Shown here piece by piece: positions 9,701 through 22,905 of a stretch of 64,000 nucleotides of DNA. Source of the stretch: Zoroaster sp. YZ-2022. Its lineage: Eukaryota > Echinodermata > Asteroidea > Forcipulatida > Zoroasteridae. The position numbers and the translations under genes are program-made. Under the pieces are notes generated by a model, which did not search any database, was not told the DNA's origin, and worked only from the letters and a program-made list of their open reading frames with translations. How positions within the stretch are numbered: position 1 is the first letter of the stretch; every line of letters begins with the position of its first letter. The stretch covers positions 7,050,359 to 7,114,358 of the forward strand of contig CM055823.1 in the NCBI GenBank assembly GCA_029582265.1. Reading direction: 5' to 3'.

Positions 9701-12700
9701 GACAAATTTATATCCAAATTAAAGCTTAGGTTCTCCTCTTTTAGGAAATCACATGACTTTTACATTTAGACAATTTCTTCATACCTTAATCGACCTCCAT
9801 GCAGACTTAGCCCTCCGTAAAATACGGTCAAAATACGGCCCGTAACTCAGGTTAACACCCGACATTGTTGTGATTAAAACACAAATACGAATGAAATTAT
9901 TTCTAGCGACGGTATAACTTTAAAAGTTTTTAAGGGAGGCCGACAAATTTATATCCAAATTAAAGCTTAGGTTCTCCTCTTTTAGGAAATCACATGACTT
10001 TTACATTTAGATAATTTCTTCATACCTTAAAGGACCACCATGCACACTTAGCCCTCCGCAAAATACTGTCAACATACGGGCCATAACTCAGGGTAGACAG
10101 CCTATATTGTTGTGATTAAAAGACAAATACGAATGAAATTATTTCTAGCGACTGTTATAACCTTAAACGTTTTTAAGGGAGGCCGACAAATGTATATCCA
10201 AATTAAAGCGTAGGTTCTCCTCTTTTAGGAAATCACATGACTTTTACATTTAGATAATTTCTTCATACCTTAAATGGCCTCCATGCACACTGAACCCTCC
10301 GCAAAATACTGTCAAAATACGGGCCATAACTCAGGGTAGACAGCCTATATTGTTGTGATTAAAACACAAATACGAATGAAATTATTTCTAGCGACGGGTT
10401 ATAACTTTAAAAGTTTTTAAGGGAGGCCGACAATTTTATATCCAAATTAAAGCTTAGGTTCTCTCTTTAGGAAATCACATGACTTTTACATTTAGACAAT
10501 TTCTTCATACCTTAATCGACCTCCATGCACACTTAGCCCTCCGTAAAATACGGTCAAAATACGGGCCCGTAACTCAGGTAGACAGCCACATTGTTGTGAT
10601 TAAAACACAAATACGAATGAAATTATTTCTAGCGACGGTAACTTTAACAGTTTTTTAAGGGGAGGCTGACAAATTATATCCAAATTAAAGTAGGGTTCTC
10701 CTTTTTAGGAAATCACATGACTTTACATTTAGATAATTTCCTTCATAGCTTAAAGGCACCATGCACACTTAGCCCTCCGCAAAATGCTGTCAAAATACGG
10801 GCCATAACTCAGGGTAGACACACCCTATATTGTTGTGATTAAAACACAAATACGAATGAAATTATTTCTAGCGACGGTTATAACTTTAAACGTTTTTAAG
10901 GGATGCCGACAAATTTATATCCAAATTAAAGCTTAGGTTCTCCTCTTTTAGGAAATCACATGACTTTTACATTTAGAAATTCTGTTCATACCTTAATGGC
11001 CCACCATGCACACTTAGCCGTCCGCAAAATACTGTCAAAATACGGGCCATAACTCAGGGTAACCCCCCTATTTTGGATTAAAAACAACAGAATGAAATTA
11101 TTTCTAGCGACGGTTATAACTTAAAAGTCTTTAAGGGAGCGAAAAAATTATATCCAAATTAAAGCTTGTTTCTCCTCTTTTAGGAAATCACATGACTTTT
11201 TACATTTAGACATTTTCTTCATACCTTAAAACCCCCTCCATGACTTAGTCCTCCGTAAAATACGGTCCAATATACGGGCAATAACTCGGTAAACACTGAC
11301 ATTGTTGTGGTTAAAAACACAAATACGAACAAATTATTATTTTAGACGAGTTATAACTTAAGGTTTTTGGAGCTTTTGACAAATTTATCCAAATTAAAGC
11401 TTAGGTTCTCCTTTTAGGAAATCACATGACTTTTACAGATAATTTCTTCATACCTTAAATGGCTCCATGCACACTGAACCCTCCGCAAAATACTGTCAAA
11501 ATACGGGCCATAACTCAGGGTAGACAGCCTATATTGTTGTGATTAAAACACAAATGCGAATGAAATTATTTCTAGCGACGGGTATAACTTTAAAAGTTTT
11601 TAAGGGAGGCCGACAATTTTATATCCAAATTAAAGCTTAGGTTCTCCTCTTTTAGGAAATCACATGACTTTTACATTTAGACAATTTCTTCATACCTTAA
11701 TCGACCTCCATGCAGACTTAGCCCTCCGTAAAATACGGTCAAAATACGGGCCGTAACTCAGGGTAAACACCCGACATTGTTGTGATTAAAACACAAATAC
11801 GAATGAAATTATTTCTAGCGACGGTTATAACTTTAAAAGTTTTTAAGGGAGGCCGACAAATTTATATCCAAATTAAAGCTTAGGTTCTCCTCTTTTAGGA
11901 AATCACATGACTTTTACATTTATAATTTTTTTTCATACCTTAATGGACCACCATGCACACTTAGCCCTCCGCAAAATACTGTCAAAATACGGGCCATAAC
12001 TCAGGGTAGACAGCCTATATTGTTGTGATTAAAAGACAAATACGAATGAAATTATTTCTAGCGACGGTTATAACCTTAAACGTTTTTAAGGGAGGCCGAC
12101 AAATGTATATCCAAATTAAAGCGTAGGTTCTCCTCTTTTAGGAAATCACATGACTTTTACATTTAGATAATTTCTTCATACCTTAAATGGCCTCCATGCA
12201 CACTGAGCCCTCCGCAAAATATGGTCAAAATACGGGCCATAACTCAGGGTAGACAGCCTATATTGTTGTGATTAAAACACAAATGCGAATGAAATTATTT
12301 CTAGCGACGGTTATAACTTTAAAAGTTTTTAAGGGAGGCCGACAATTTTATATCCAAATTAAAGCTTAGGTTCTCCTCTTTTAGGAAATCACATGACTTT
12401 TACATTTAGACAATTTCTTCATACCTTAATCGACCTCCATGCAGACTTAGCCCTCCGTAAAATACGGTCAAAATACGGGCCATAACTCAGGGTAAACACC
12501 CGACATTGTTGTGATTAAAACACAAATACGAATGAAATTATTTCTAGCGACGGGTATAACTTTAAAGGTTTTTAAGGGATGCCGACAAATTTATATCCAA
12601 ATTAAAGCTTTTGTCTCCCTTTTTTTAGAAATCACATGACTTTTACATTTAGAATTTTTTTTCATACCTTAATGGAGCACCATGCACACTTAGCCCTCCG

Positions 12701-14850
12701 CAAAGTACTGTCAAAATACGGGCCATAACTCAGGGTAGACAGCCTATATTGTTGTGATTAATAGACAAATACGAATGAAATTATTTCTATGACGGTTATA
12801 ACTTTAAAAGTTTTAAGGAGGCCGACAAATTTATATCCAAATTAAAGCTTAGGTTCTCCTCTTTTAGGAAATCACATGACTTTTACATTTAGATAATTTC
12901 TTCATACCTTAAATGGCCTCCATGCTGACTGAACCCTCCGCAAAATACTGTCAAAATACGGGCCATAACTCAGGGTAGACAGCCTATATTGTTTTGATTA
13001 AAACACAAATACGAATGAAATTATTTCTAGCGACGGTTATAACTTTAAAAGTTTTTAAGGGAGGCCGACAATTTTATATCCAAATTAAAGCTTAGGTTCT
13101 CCTCTTTTAGGAAATCACATGACTTTTACATTTAGACAATTTCTTCATACCTTAAACAGCCTCCATGCACACTTAGCCCCTTCGCAAAATACTGTCAAAA
13201 TACGGGCCATAACTCAGGGTAGACAGCCTATATTGTTGTGATTAAAAGACAAATACGAATGAAATTATTTCTAGCGACGGTTATAACTTTAAAAGTCTTT
13301 AAGGGAGGCCGACAAATTTATATCCAAATTAAAGCTTAGGTTCTCCTCTTTTAGGAAATCACACGACTTTTACATTTAGACAATTTCTTCATTCCTTAAA
13401 CGGCCTCCATGCACACTTAGTCCTCCGTAAAATACGTTTAATATACGGGCAATAACTCAGGGTAAACACCCGACATTGTTGTGGTTAAAACACAAATACG
13501 AATGAAATTATTTCTAGCGACGGTTATAACTTTAAAAGTTTTTAAGGGAGGCCGACAAATTTATATCCAAATTAAAGCTTAGGTTCTCCTCTCTTAGGAA
13601 ATCACATGACTTTTACATTTAGATAATTTTTTCATACCTTAATGGACCTCCATGCACACTGAGCCCTCCGTAAAATACTGTCAAAATACGGGCCATAACT
13701 CAGGGTAGACAGCCTATATTGTTTTGATTAAAACACAAATACTAATGAAATTATTTCTATCTACGTTTATAACTTTAAAAGTTTTTAAGGGAGGCCGACA
13801 AATTTATATCCAAATTAAAGCTTAGGTTCTCCTCTTTTAGGAAATCGCATGACTTTACATTTAGATAATTTCTTCATACCTTAAAGGACCACCATGCACA
13901 CTTTTAGCTCCTCCGCAAAATACTGTCAAAATACGGGCCATAACTCAGGGTAGACAACCTATATTGTTGTGATTAAAACACAAATACGAATGAAATTATT
14001 TCTAGCGACGGTTATAACTTTAAAAGTTTTTAAGGGATGCCGACAAATTTATATCCAAATTAAAGCTTAGGTTCTCCTCTTTTAGGAAATCACATGACTT
14101 TTACATTTAGAAAATTTCTTCATACCTTAATCGACCTCCATGCAGACTTAGCCCTCCGTAAAATACGGTCAAAATACGGGCCATAACTCAGGGTAAACAC
14201 CTGACATTGTTGTGATTAAAACACAAATACGAATGAAATTATTTCTAGCGACGGGTATAACTTTAAAAGTTTTTAAGGGAGGCCGACAAATTTATATCCA
14301 AATTAAAGCTTAGGTTCTCCTCTTTTAGGAAATCACATGACTTTTACATTTAGATAATTTCTTCATACCTTAAAGGACCACCATGCACACTTAGCCCTCC
14401 GCAAAATACTGTCAAAATACGGGCCATAACTCAGGGTAAACACCCGACATTGTTGTGATTAAAACACAAATACGAATGAAATTATTTCTAGCGACGGGTA
14501 TAACTTTAAAAGTTTTTAAGGGAGGCCGACAAATTTATATCCAAATTAAAGCTTAGGTTCTCCTCTTTTAGGAAATCACATGACTTTTACATTTAGATAA
14601 TTTCTTCATACCTTAAAGGACCACCATGCACACTTAGCCCTCCGCAAAATACTGTCAACATACGGGCCATAACTCAGGGTAGACAGCCTATATTGTTGTG
14701 ATTAAAAGACAAATACGAATGAAAATTATTTCTAGCGACGGTTATAACCTTAAACGTTTTTAAGGGAGGCCGACAAATGTATATCCAAATTAAAGCGTAG
14801 GTTCTCCTCTTTTAGGAAATCACATGACTTTTAAGGGATTTTTAAAAGTT
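6703..14850. repeat. 243-bp satellite array, about 33 monomers
   Basis: Monomer landmarks: CATACCTTAA, CTCCATGCAGACTTAGCCCT, GTCAAAATACGGGCCATAAC, TTGTTGTGATTAAAACACAA, GAATGAAATTATTTCTAGCG, TTAAGGGAGGCCGACAAATT and TCTTTTAGGAAATCACATGA. Equivalent monomers at 11692 and 12421 are exactly 729 bp (3 x 243) apart. Three monomer types recur in order. Type A has CATGCAGACTTAGCC and ACCCGACATTG. Type B has GACCACCATGC, AAAGACAAATACG and GTTATAACCTTAAACG. Type C has GGCCTCCATGCACACTGA and GACAATTTTATATCC. Monomers at 6703-8850, about 10600-10800 and 11060-11460 are much noisier. The array starts at the gap and ends at about 14850, where a partial unit breaks off. Confidence 0.97.
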
Positions 14851-15934
14851 TTTAAGGGATGCCGATGTATATTTTGAGCCTGTCACAGTTTTGACCTTTG
14901 GGGCTCTTTTGGAAACATTGTGATGTCATTGGTCACATCGTCTATACTCGGCTTCTAAAAACTGGTCAAAATAGGTAATGAAATTATTTGTATGTTTTTA
15001 ACACAGATGATGCATCTGCAAGTAGATTCAACCTCCAGCAAACCTGTAACTGCTAGGGAAAATCACCCATTTGATGAACCCAGGCACCCACCCACTTAAT
15101 GAACCGAGGCAATCATTTTGATGAACTCGGGTACCCTCTGCAGGCTCATCAGAGGCAGCTCACAGCTAATGGCATTACTGACATTATCTGTAAGTTTTTA
15201 TAAAAACAAATTATACCCGACTGAAATTTCTGCTTGGATTGTTCTTACTTAAGGCCAATAAATGTTGATTATAAAGTCAAACAATCTCAGAAAATTGATG
15301 AGGGAATTTGGTTTCATTATTTATTATTAATGGAATAAAAGTTTGTCACATCGTCTTAACCTCAGGATGAAGACTGAGGGTCATGGTCACGGGTGATAAA
15401 GGACTGAGACAAAGGTGTGGTTCTTTATGGCCCGTAGCCATGACCCTGAGGTCAGTGTCCTGCATTCATAAATGCCAAAGATAGTTTAACAAATCTGATT
15501 GGACAAAACTTAATCATGTGAAGGTGTATTAACGGATGGTAAAGCAGAGCAATATGTGACAGCTGTTTGCTTGGAATAGGGTGCTTTTTAACATGCTTCA
15601 GTTGATTATGCACCTCATGTCATATTTGCTGCTATGATACTGTACATGTGTTGTGACGCGATCTACGCGTTCCAAACAATTATGCAGTATAAATAGATTG
15701 AGTGTGTCATAATGCATTGTGCGTTTACATTGTATATGTAGCCAATTTGCCATCTACAATTACAAGAATTATCTTACATGTTTGTCATAAAACTGAAGAT
15801 TTAAGGCTGAAGTTTTGGGGATTGAGATTACTTAGTGTTGATTAGTGATGGGACGGTTAACCGACCAAAACTGCACTAACCGTTTATAAAAAAAAGTTGA
15901 CAAAAGTATAAAAAATCCTGAAAAATGGGTAAGC
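14851..15934. other. Intergenic sequence with a short inverted repeat
   Basis: No coding exon was recognised. A hairpin at about 15369-15445 pairs GACTGAGGGTCATGG with CCATGACCCTGAGGTC. No aminopeptidase exon was found here, although the 5' part of that gene should lie to the left of 20704. Confidence 0.5.
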
Positions 15935-16800
<866 letters not shown>

Positions 16801-19180
16801 GGTTTTCCCAGCTTTTAACACATTTATTTTTCGATCAAATTCATATTTGGTTAACTTCAAATTCGTCCCAAAAATGTGGTTCGTGCATTTGTAGTTTTCA
16901 ATTTCGTCAATGAGCATTTAAATTAAATCTTTGATTGCTTGGTTTAATAATTTTGTTTCTGTATTTCGTCCGGTGCACATCAAATTAGTCCCACCTGTAT
17001 GTTAAGGCCTTCAATGGCCTTATTCAGAAATCAAATTCGTCTTTGATCAAATCGTTTTAAATCTATTCTCAAACAAATTCGTCAGGTGATTTTAACGTGT
17101 GATTGTATCATGCTGCTGCCTTATAAAACGCTTGCATCGGTCTGTAGGCCCATTTACGTTTCGCCATTGGTCAAGCAAACAGGTCGTGATATCAATTTGA
17201 GGTTTCACTCGTCTGAAGACAAAATGGCTGCTAGAGCAAATGCTGCGGCCAGAGGTCCAAGAGGCCCTTACAACAAAGTGTCCAACCGAGATCGCAATCG
17301 CATTATAGACGCATTTGAAAATGACGCCATGGACTATTTGCAAATAGCCGAAGCCCTTGGCGTCAAACGGCAAACGGCAAGATCAATTGTAAGAATATAC
17401 TTGCAACAAGATAGACGTGACGCTGTTCCTCGTGGTGGACCCCGGCGACACAAAGTTGATGATGTCATGATTACTGCACTTGAACGCATTGTGAATGACA
17501 ATCCCCTGTTGACTCTAGAGCAAATAAACGCTGACCTGAGAAGACAACTTCCCGATAAACCGTTCATTTCTCGCAGCACTCTCGCGCGTGCTCTGGATGG
17601 AATGCTCTTCACAATGAAGCTTGCAGAAGATGTACCTCGGGGTCGTAATGAAGCCAGAATCCTTCAACAAGGAGTGGACTATGCTCAATGGTTTCTTCGA
17701 CAAGCTGTTATAAGTCACTGCATCTACATCGATGAGTGCGGTTACAACATCTGGACGCGTCGGTCATTTGGAAGAGCTGCAATAGGTCAGCCAGTTCGCA
17801 GGGTTGTCAACAATCAACGCAGAAGAAACTGCAATGTGACTTTCGCAATCTCCAGTGAGGTGGGCCTAGTCCACCACAGCATTAGACTCTGCAACGACCA
17901 CCTTGCAGAGCTTTCAGCAGTTTTCTGAAGAGACGTGCCAGGATGCTCGGGAGATGTTCCCTGCAGGAGAGCAGATTTTCCTCATATATGACAATGCAAG
18001 ACCACACACATAAATGCAAACATCCCACCTGATTTAACAATGTTGCCATCAGAAGAACACTGCATATTCAATTCTTTTCTAAACCCGGTAGAGATGGCTC
18101 ACTCGGCTTTAAAGCCGCAGTAAAAACTCTTTCTCAACCAGAATGGCAAGCGAGGGTGGGGATTTGGGAGAAGCTAGAGAAGCCGGCCTAAATATGCAAG
18201 CTTGGAGGGCAACGCTTTTGGAAGAGGTGGCCCAGCAACATGTTGACGTGTTAACTCAAGAGAAATGCGCACGGTGGTATAATCATGCACAAACCTATCT
18301 ACCTCGGTGCATTGCACGCCAAGAGATTGATGGCTAGAATCGGATATATATGATATATGAACATGTTCATGGACATAGCCTAACTGAAGAATGCTAAATT
18401 TGCAGTACTTGTTAATTTATTGGAGATAGATTTTGTTTGTGCTTGGTTATTTCCACAAACCTATTCCCTATCATTTTCGAAGACATACAGACTGATACAA
18501 AATGATCGGTGCAACTGCATTAAAGAAGATAATTGGATATTGAAAAGAGTTGAAAATATCATGACATATACTTTTGCTTAATTTGCCTTGAAATTGTTTT
18601 TATACCTATGTACATGTACTGGTATTTATATTTTAGAATCAAAATGTATGTCTGGAAAAGCTTAAAAAAGTTTTGTTTAAAAGGAAAGTGATTTAAAGGA
18701 TACAAAGATACCGATAATTTTATGCATAAATGTAAATCATCATGACTACACGCATTAAAGAATTACATACAAAAAAGAAAGAACGAAAGAAAGAAAGAAA
18801 GAAAGAAAGAAAGAATCTTTATTATATATATATATCAATAAAAAATGATAACAAAAATAAAGAAAAGTAACAGGAGCAAAACAAGATCAAAAAGGCCTAT
18901 ATATCCATTAGATTAAATTAAATGGGAATTATGCGAATTTGTTTGCACAAAGACGAATTTATTTGACCGATTGACCACTGTATGCAGTCGCGACGAAATT
19001 GAACAATGTTTTATTCCAAATTTAGCAACTAAATATTAAATTACTTGACCAATGTTTTAATATGTTCGGCCACAGACGAAATTGAAAATTACAAATGCAC
19101 GAACCACATTTTTGGGACGAATTTGAAGTTCACTAAATATGAATTTGATCGATAAATGTGTTAAATAAGCTGGGAAAACC
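16801..19180 (+). mobile_element. Tc1/mariner-superfamily DNA transposon, 2380 bp
   Basis: Terminal inverted repeats of about 110 bp start GGTTTTCCCAGCTT and end AAGCTGGGAAAACC (left 16801-16911, right about 19073-19180), sharing CACATTTAT, GATCAAATTCATATTT and CGTCCCAAAAATGTGGTTCG. TA dinucleotides flank both ends (16799-16800 and 19181-19182), the target duplication of this superfamily. The subterminal regions carry repeated AAATTCGTC-like motifs pointing inward. The interior encodes a damaged DDE transposase (17224-18337). A GAAA microsatellite lies at about 18776-18815. No other gene is seen in the 18340-19070 segment. Confidence 0.93.
17224..18337 (+). pseudogene. Tc1/IS630-type DDE transposase, frameshifted
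   Basis: The start chosen is MAARANAAARGPRGPYNK at 17224; an in-frame ATG at 17086 would add 46 residues with no family resemblance. Residues of about 25-80 form a helix-turn-helix (NRIIDAFEND...IAEALGVKRQTARSIVRIY), followed by a second DNA-binding part (VNDNPLLTLEQINADLR) and the catalytic core. The first Asp is in YIDECGYNIWTRR. The frame ends at 17928, but other frames continue the protein: the second Asp in IYDNARPH (about 17985-18008), and the Glu in FLNPVEMAHSALK (about 18079-18117). The spacing of about 34 residues fits a DD34E-type enzyme. The C-terminal part (ATLLEEVAQQHVDVL..) ends at 18337. At least two frameshifts and a stop make it inactive as assembled. Confidence 0.88.
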
Positions 19181-19182
19181 TA

Positions 19183-19738
<556 letters not shown>

Positions 19739-19759
19739 CGTTTTATTATGCGGTAACAT

Positions 19760-20100
19760 TATTATTATTATCTCAACTAACGTTTCGGTTGAGATACAGG
19801 TTCTGAAAGAACCGTATCGCACAACTCGTATCTCAACCTTCGTTAAGTGAGAAAGGTTCAAGGAGAACCAATTTCGGGCAACCTCGTTTTTCTCACTGTC
19901 GCTAAGGAGAAATATGGTTCAGGAGAACCACGTGGACTTCACGGGTTAATATGGTTCAGGGAGAACCATAGGGACTTCACGGGTTATTCTCAACGTTTCG
20001 ATTAGCCTGCTCACGTTAGTTGAGATAAACACATGGTGTTACCGCAAACCGAAACGATATCGATATTCCACCATGCAAAGCCTCAAAACTTAGATTGTTC
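19760..20100. repeat. Penelope-type foldback tail, copy 1 (imperfect)
   Basis: It contains the module GAGATACAGGTTCTGAAAGA / ACCGTATCGCACAA, CTTCGTTAAGTGAGAAAGG, then in inverse sense CACGTTAGTTGAGATAAACA and CATGGTGTTACCGCAAACCG ... CCACCATGCAAAGCCTC. The same modules recur at 20128, 35660 and 40321. A short (ATT)n follows at 20103-20127. Confidence 0.82.
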
Positions 20101-20127
20101 GTATTATTATTATTATTATTATTATTA

Positions 20128-20522
20128 TCGTTTCGGTTTGCGGTAACACCATGTGTTTATCTCAACTCAACGTGAAGCTGAGATACAGGTTCTGAAAAGA
20201 ACCGTATCGCACAATCGTATCTCAACCTTCGTTAAGTGAGAAAGGTTCAAGGGAGAACCAATTTCGGGCAACTCGTTTTTCTCTACTGTCGCTAAGTGAG
20301 AAATATGGTTCAGGGAGAACCATGGGGACTTCACGGGTTAATATGGTTCAGGGAGAACCATTGGTTCTCCCTTGAACCTTTCTCACTTAACGAAGGTTGA
20401 GATACGATTGTGCGATACGGTTCTTTTCAGAACCTGTATCTCAGCTTCACGTTAGTTGAGATAAACACATGGTGTTACCGCAAACCGAAACGATATCGAT
20501 ATTCCACCATGCAAAGCCTCAA
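20128..20522. repeat. Penelope-type foldback tail, copy 2 (long hairpin)
   Basis: Nearly the whole segment is one inverted repeat. The left arm starts CGTTTCGGTTTGCGGTAACA and the right arm ends GTTACCGCAAACCGAAACG. The arms meet at about 20345-20365 (GAACCATTGGTTCTC). The 3' end CCACCATGCAAAGCCTCAAA is shared with the other tails and is followed by (ATT)n at 20529-20591. Confidence 0.88.
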
Positions 20523-20528
20523 AACTTA

Positions 20529-20591
<63 letters not shown>
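20529..20591. repeat. (ATT)21 microsatellite
   Basis: Perfect ATT repeat directly following the foldback tail, just upstream of the first visible aminopeptidase exon. Confidence 0.95.
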
Positions 20592-20592
<1 letters not shown>

Positions 20593-20703
20593 TGGTTGGT
20601 AAATGTGAATGCAGTACATGTACGTAATATCCAGATTTGATTAATGTAAGAATGCATTTTACATGAGTGTATCCTCTGATCTTTGATTGAATTCACAATG
20701 CAG

Positions 20704-20874
20704 CATACCAGTGAATCTCAAGTACCACGTTTACCGCTTTGGAATGGAAGAGATCGGGAACCAGGATGCATGGGACAGCCTGTGGGAGAACTACATGAAC
20801 AGCGATGTGGCTTTAGAGAGGACTGTCCTGCGCTATGCCATGGCACGTACTCGCCAGGTGTGGCTACTCTCAAG
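20704..20874 (+). CDS. M1 aminopeptidase, C-terminal exon a
   Basis: Acceptor AATGCAG precedes an open exon reading IPVNLKYHVYRFGMEE, then AWDSLWENYMNSDVALERTV and LRYAMARTRQVWLLSR, ending at donor GTCAGT. This is the ERAP1-C-type helical domain of M1 zinc aminopeptidases (aminopeptidase N/A family), which typically reads VY..G...G...WDFLW..Y....E...L..ALACTR..WLL.RYL. The catalytic HExxH part and all N-terminal exons are not in the window; they should lie to the left, where only satellite, transposons and the gap are present. The exon ends AG| and joins |G TAT CTA to give RYLEYR. Confidence 0.9.
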
Positions 20875-21004
20875 GTCAGTATGTCACCCCAGGGGCAGAC
20901 ACAGGGTTACATTTCCTCTTGCTGATCTGTTTTGTTTTTATCAGAATTTGGTTTCAGGGAGGTTAGCTCAATGGAAAAGCTTTACCATGATTGCCATAGT
21001 TTAA

Positions 21005-21212
21005 ATGGATAATATCATCATGATCAGAACAGAATTTCAACAGGGAATGGAATTGGTGTCCTAGTTTAAGAAGAACACAGTGACTGAAAATTACTGTCTC
21101 ATTTATGCAGCAACAGTGCTTATGACCTTATCTAAGAGGTATTATTTTCTGTGACTGAGTTAATCTAAAGCTAGCACTCCATGCCCTGTTGATCGTGACG
21201 ATATAGCAATGT
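21005..21212. mobile_element. TTAA-flanked foldback MITE, copy 1
   Basis: TTAA lies at 21001-21004 and 21213-21216. The element folds on itself: left ATCATGATCAGAACAG ... TTTCAACAGGGAATGGAATT, right CTCCATGCCCTGTTGATCGT, with CAGTGACTGAAAATTA mirrored by TTTTCTGTGACTGAGTTAA. Relatives lie at 23585 and 31176. It sits in an aminopeptidase intron. Confidence 0.8.
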
Positions 21213-21263
21213 TTAAGCAACGTTGACTGAGGTTCATCGGGCAGCACCTTTGGGTGTCTTTTG

Positions 21264-21836
21264 ACGACGCCCTGTTTGCTAAATGGACGCCCTGTTTGCT
21301 AAATGGACGCCCTTTTTTGATAAATGGACACCCTTTTTGCTAAATGGACGCCCTGTTTGCTAATGGATGCCCTGTTTGCTAAATGGACGCCCTGTTTACA
21401 ATGGACGCCCTGTTTGCTAAATGGACGCCCTGTTTGCTAAATGGACGCCCTGTTTGCTAAAATGGACGCCCTTGTTTGCTAAATGGACGCCCTGTTTGCT
21501 AAATGGACGCCCTGTTTGCTAAATGGACGCCCTGTTTGCTAAATGGACGCCCTGTTTGCTAAATGGACGCCCTGTTTGCTAAATGGACGCCTTGTTTGCT
21601 AAATGGACGCCCTGTTTGCTAAATGGACGCCCTGTTTGCTAAATGGACGCCCTGTTTGCTAAATGGACGCCATGTTTGCTAAATGGATGCCCTGTTTGCT
21701 AAATGGACGCCCTGTTTGCTAAATGGACACCCTGTTTGCTAAATGGATGCCCTGTTTGCTAAATGGACGCCCTGTTTGCTAAATGGACACCCTGTTTGCT
21801 AAATGGACGCCCTGTTTGCTAAATGGACACCATGTT
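21264..21836. repeat. 20-bp minisatellite, about 28 copies
   Basis: The unit GACGCCCTGTTTGCTAAATG is repeated with an exact 20-bp period, with only a few substitutions (GACACC, GATGCC) and single-base indels near the left end. It lies in the aminopeptidase intron. The unit length is not a multiple of 3, so it is not a coding repeat. Confidence 0.97.
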
Positions 21837-22351
21837 TTATTTGCAATAAACATGCAAATGTATTATAATTGAAATATTTGGACACCCTGTATTTCGAAGA
21901 GCAATAAATTTGGACACCTATTTCCAAATCCTGGCTCATACTCATACTGTGGTCAGAACCTGGATGGGAGACCATTATTTTGTCTTTACTAATTAGAAAC
22001 TTAGCTTCATCTGTGCGTGTGTCTTCATGTACAGCCAGATGGGTTCATATGAAATGGACATAGTGTAAATATGCCCACATTTTATGTATGAACAAGTTGT
22101 TGGTAGGGACATGGCTTAGCTGCGAGAGGTCAATACAGGGGTGGATCCAGGGTCTACTAAAAAGGAGGAACACAGCAAAACGGGATGGGCACACTCAAAA
22201 AATGTATGCAGGCCTGTGATTTCTTAGGATTTATCCTGATTTTTACAACTCCCTTTGCCTCAAACTTTCTTTGAAAGAAGAGAAGTAGCCACCATGAAAT
22301 AAAGAAGAAGCGTGTATGTCCAATCCTCTCGATTCTTGTTTGTTGAAAGAG

Positions 22352-22500
22352 TCTGTAATCCTCAAAAATTAAACATCCAGGAGGTTCAAGGGTTTTTGTG
22401 CTTTGTCCTCAGATCAAAAAGGAGATCCAGGCCCGCCACCATTTTTCAGGATTTTTTTACTTTTGTCAAATCACACCCCCTGCGTACATTTATGTGAAGT
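22352..22500 (+). repeat. Dispersed repeat, partial copy
   Basis: Contains AAATTAAACATCCAGGAGGT, CAGGCCCGCCACCATTTTTC and CAAATCACACCCCCTG, shared with the longer copies at 34725-34989 and 58425-58683. No coding potential is apparent. Confidence 0.75.
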
Positions 22501-22582
22501 TTGCCCCTTAGATCTGCCAATGGTCAATTATCTAACATAATCAGTTTAACGTTCATGCTATTATTTCCTCATTCATCTCTAG

Positions 22583-22724
22583 GTATCTAGAATACCGCCA
22601 AGACACCAATAAGATCCGTGAACAGGATTTCTTCTCGACGGTTGGATACATCGCGGGTAATCCTGTTGGGAATCTCCTCGTATGGGACTGGGTTCGAGCT
22701 AACTATGACTAACCTTGTGGACAG
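22583..22724 (+). CDS. M1 aminopeptidase, C-terminal exon b
   Basis: The exon follows TCTCTAG and encodes YLEYRQDTNKIREQDFFSTV, then GYIAGNPVGNLLVWDWVRA and NYD. M1 enzymes have RYL.Y.LD...IR.QD....I..IA.N.VG..LAWDFVR.NW at this point. After NYD the frame breaks at about 22708-22711 by one base; the other frame continues NLVDR into the GTACAA donor. One inserted base explains this, either an assembly error or a true lesion. Confidence 0.92.
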
Positions 22725-22845
22725 GTACAATCTTAGCTTTGTGACGGCCCATACAAATAGATGAATCGCACAAATAATCATATAAGCCTACCCTGAATCC
22801 TGAGGAGTATGCTACAGTTCTTCTTGGATCACCACACAAAAAGGT

Positions 22846-22899
22846 TGTCATTTAAAAGCACTCAAAATGCCTTACTGAGTGCTTTTTAAATGACAACAT
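22846..22899. repeat. Short hairpin in an intron
   Basis: GTTGTCATTTAAAAGCACTC pairs with GAGTGCTTTTTAAATGACAA across a loop of about 12 nt, a stem of about 20 bp. It immediately precedes the LINE fragment. Confidence 0.75.
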
Positions 22900-22905
22900 T
22901 TTGCC

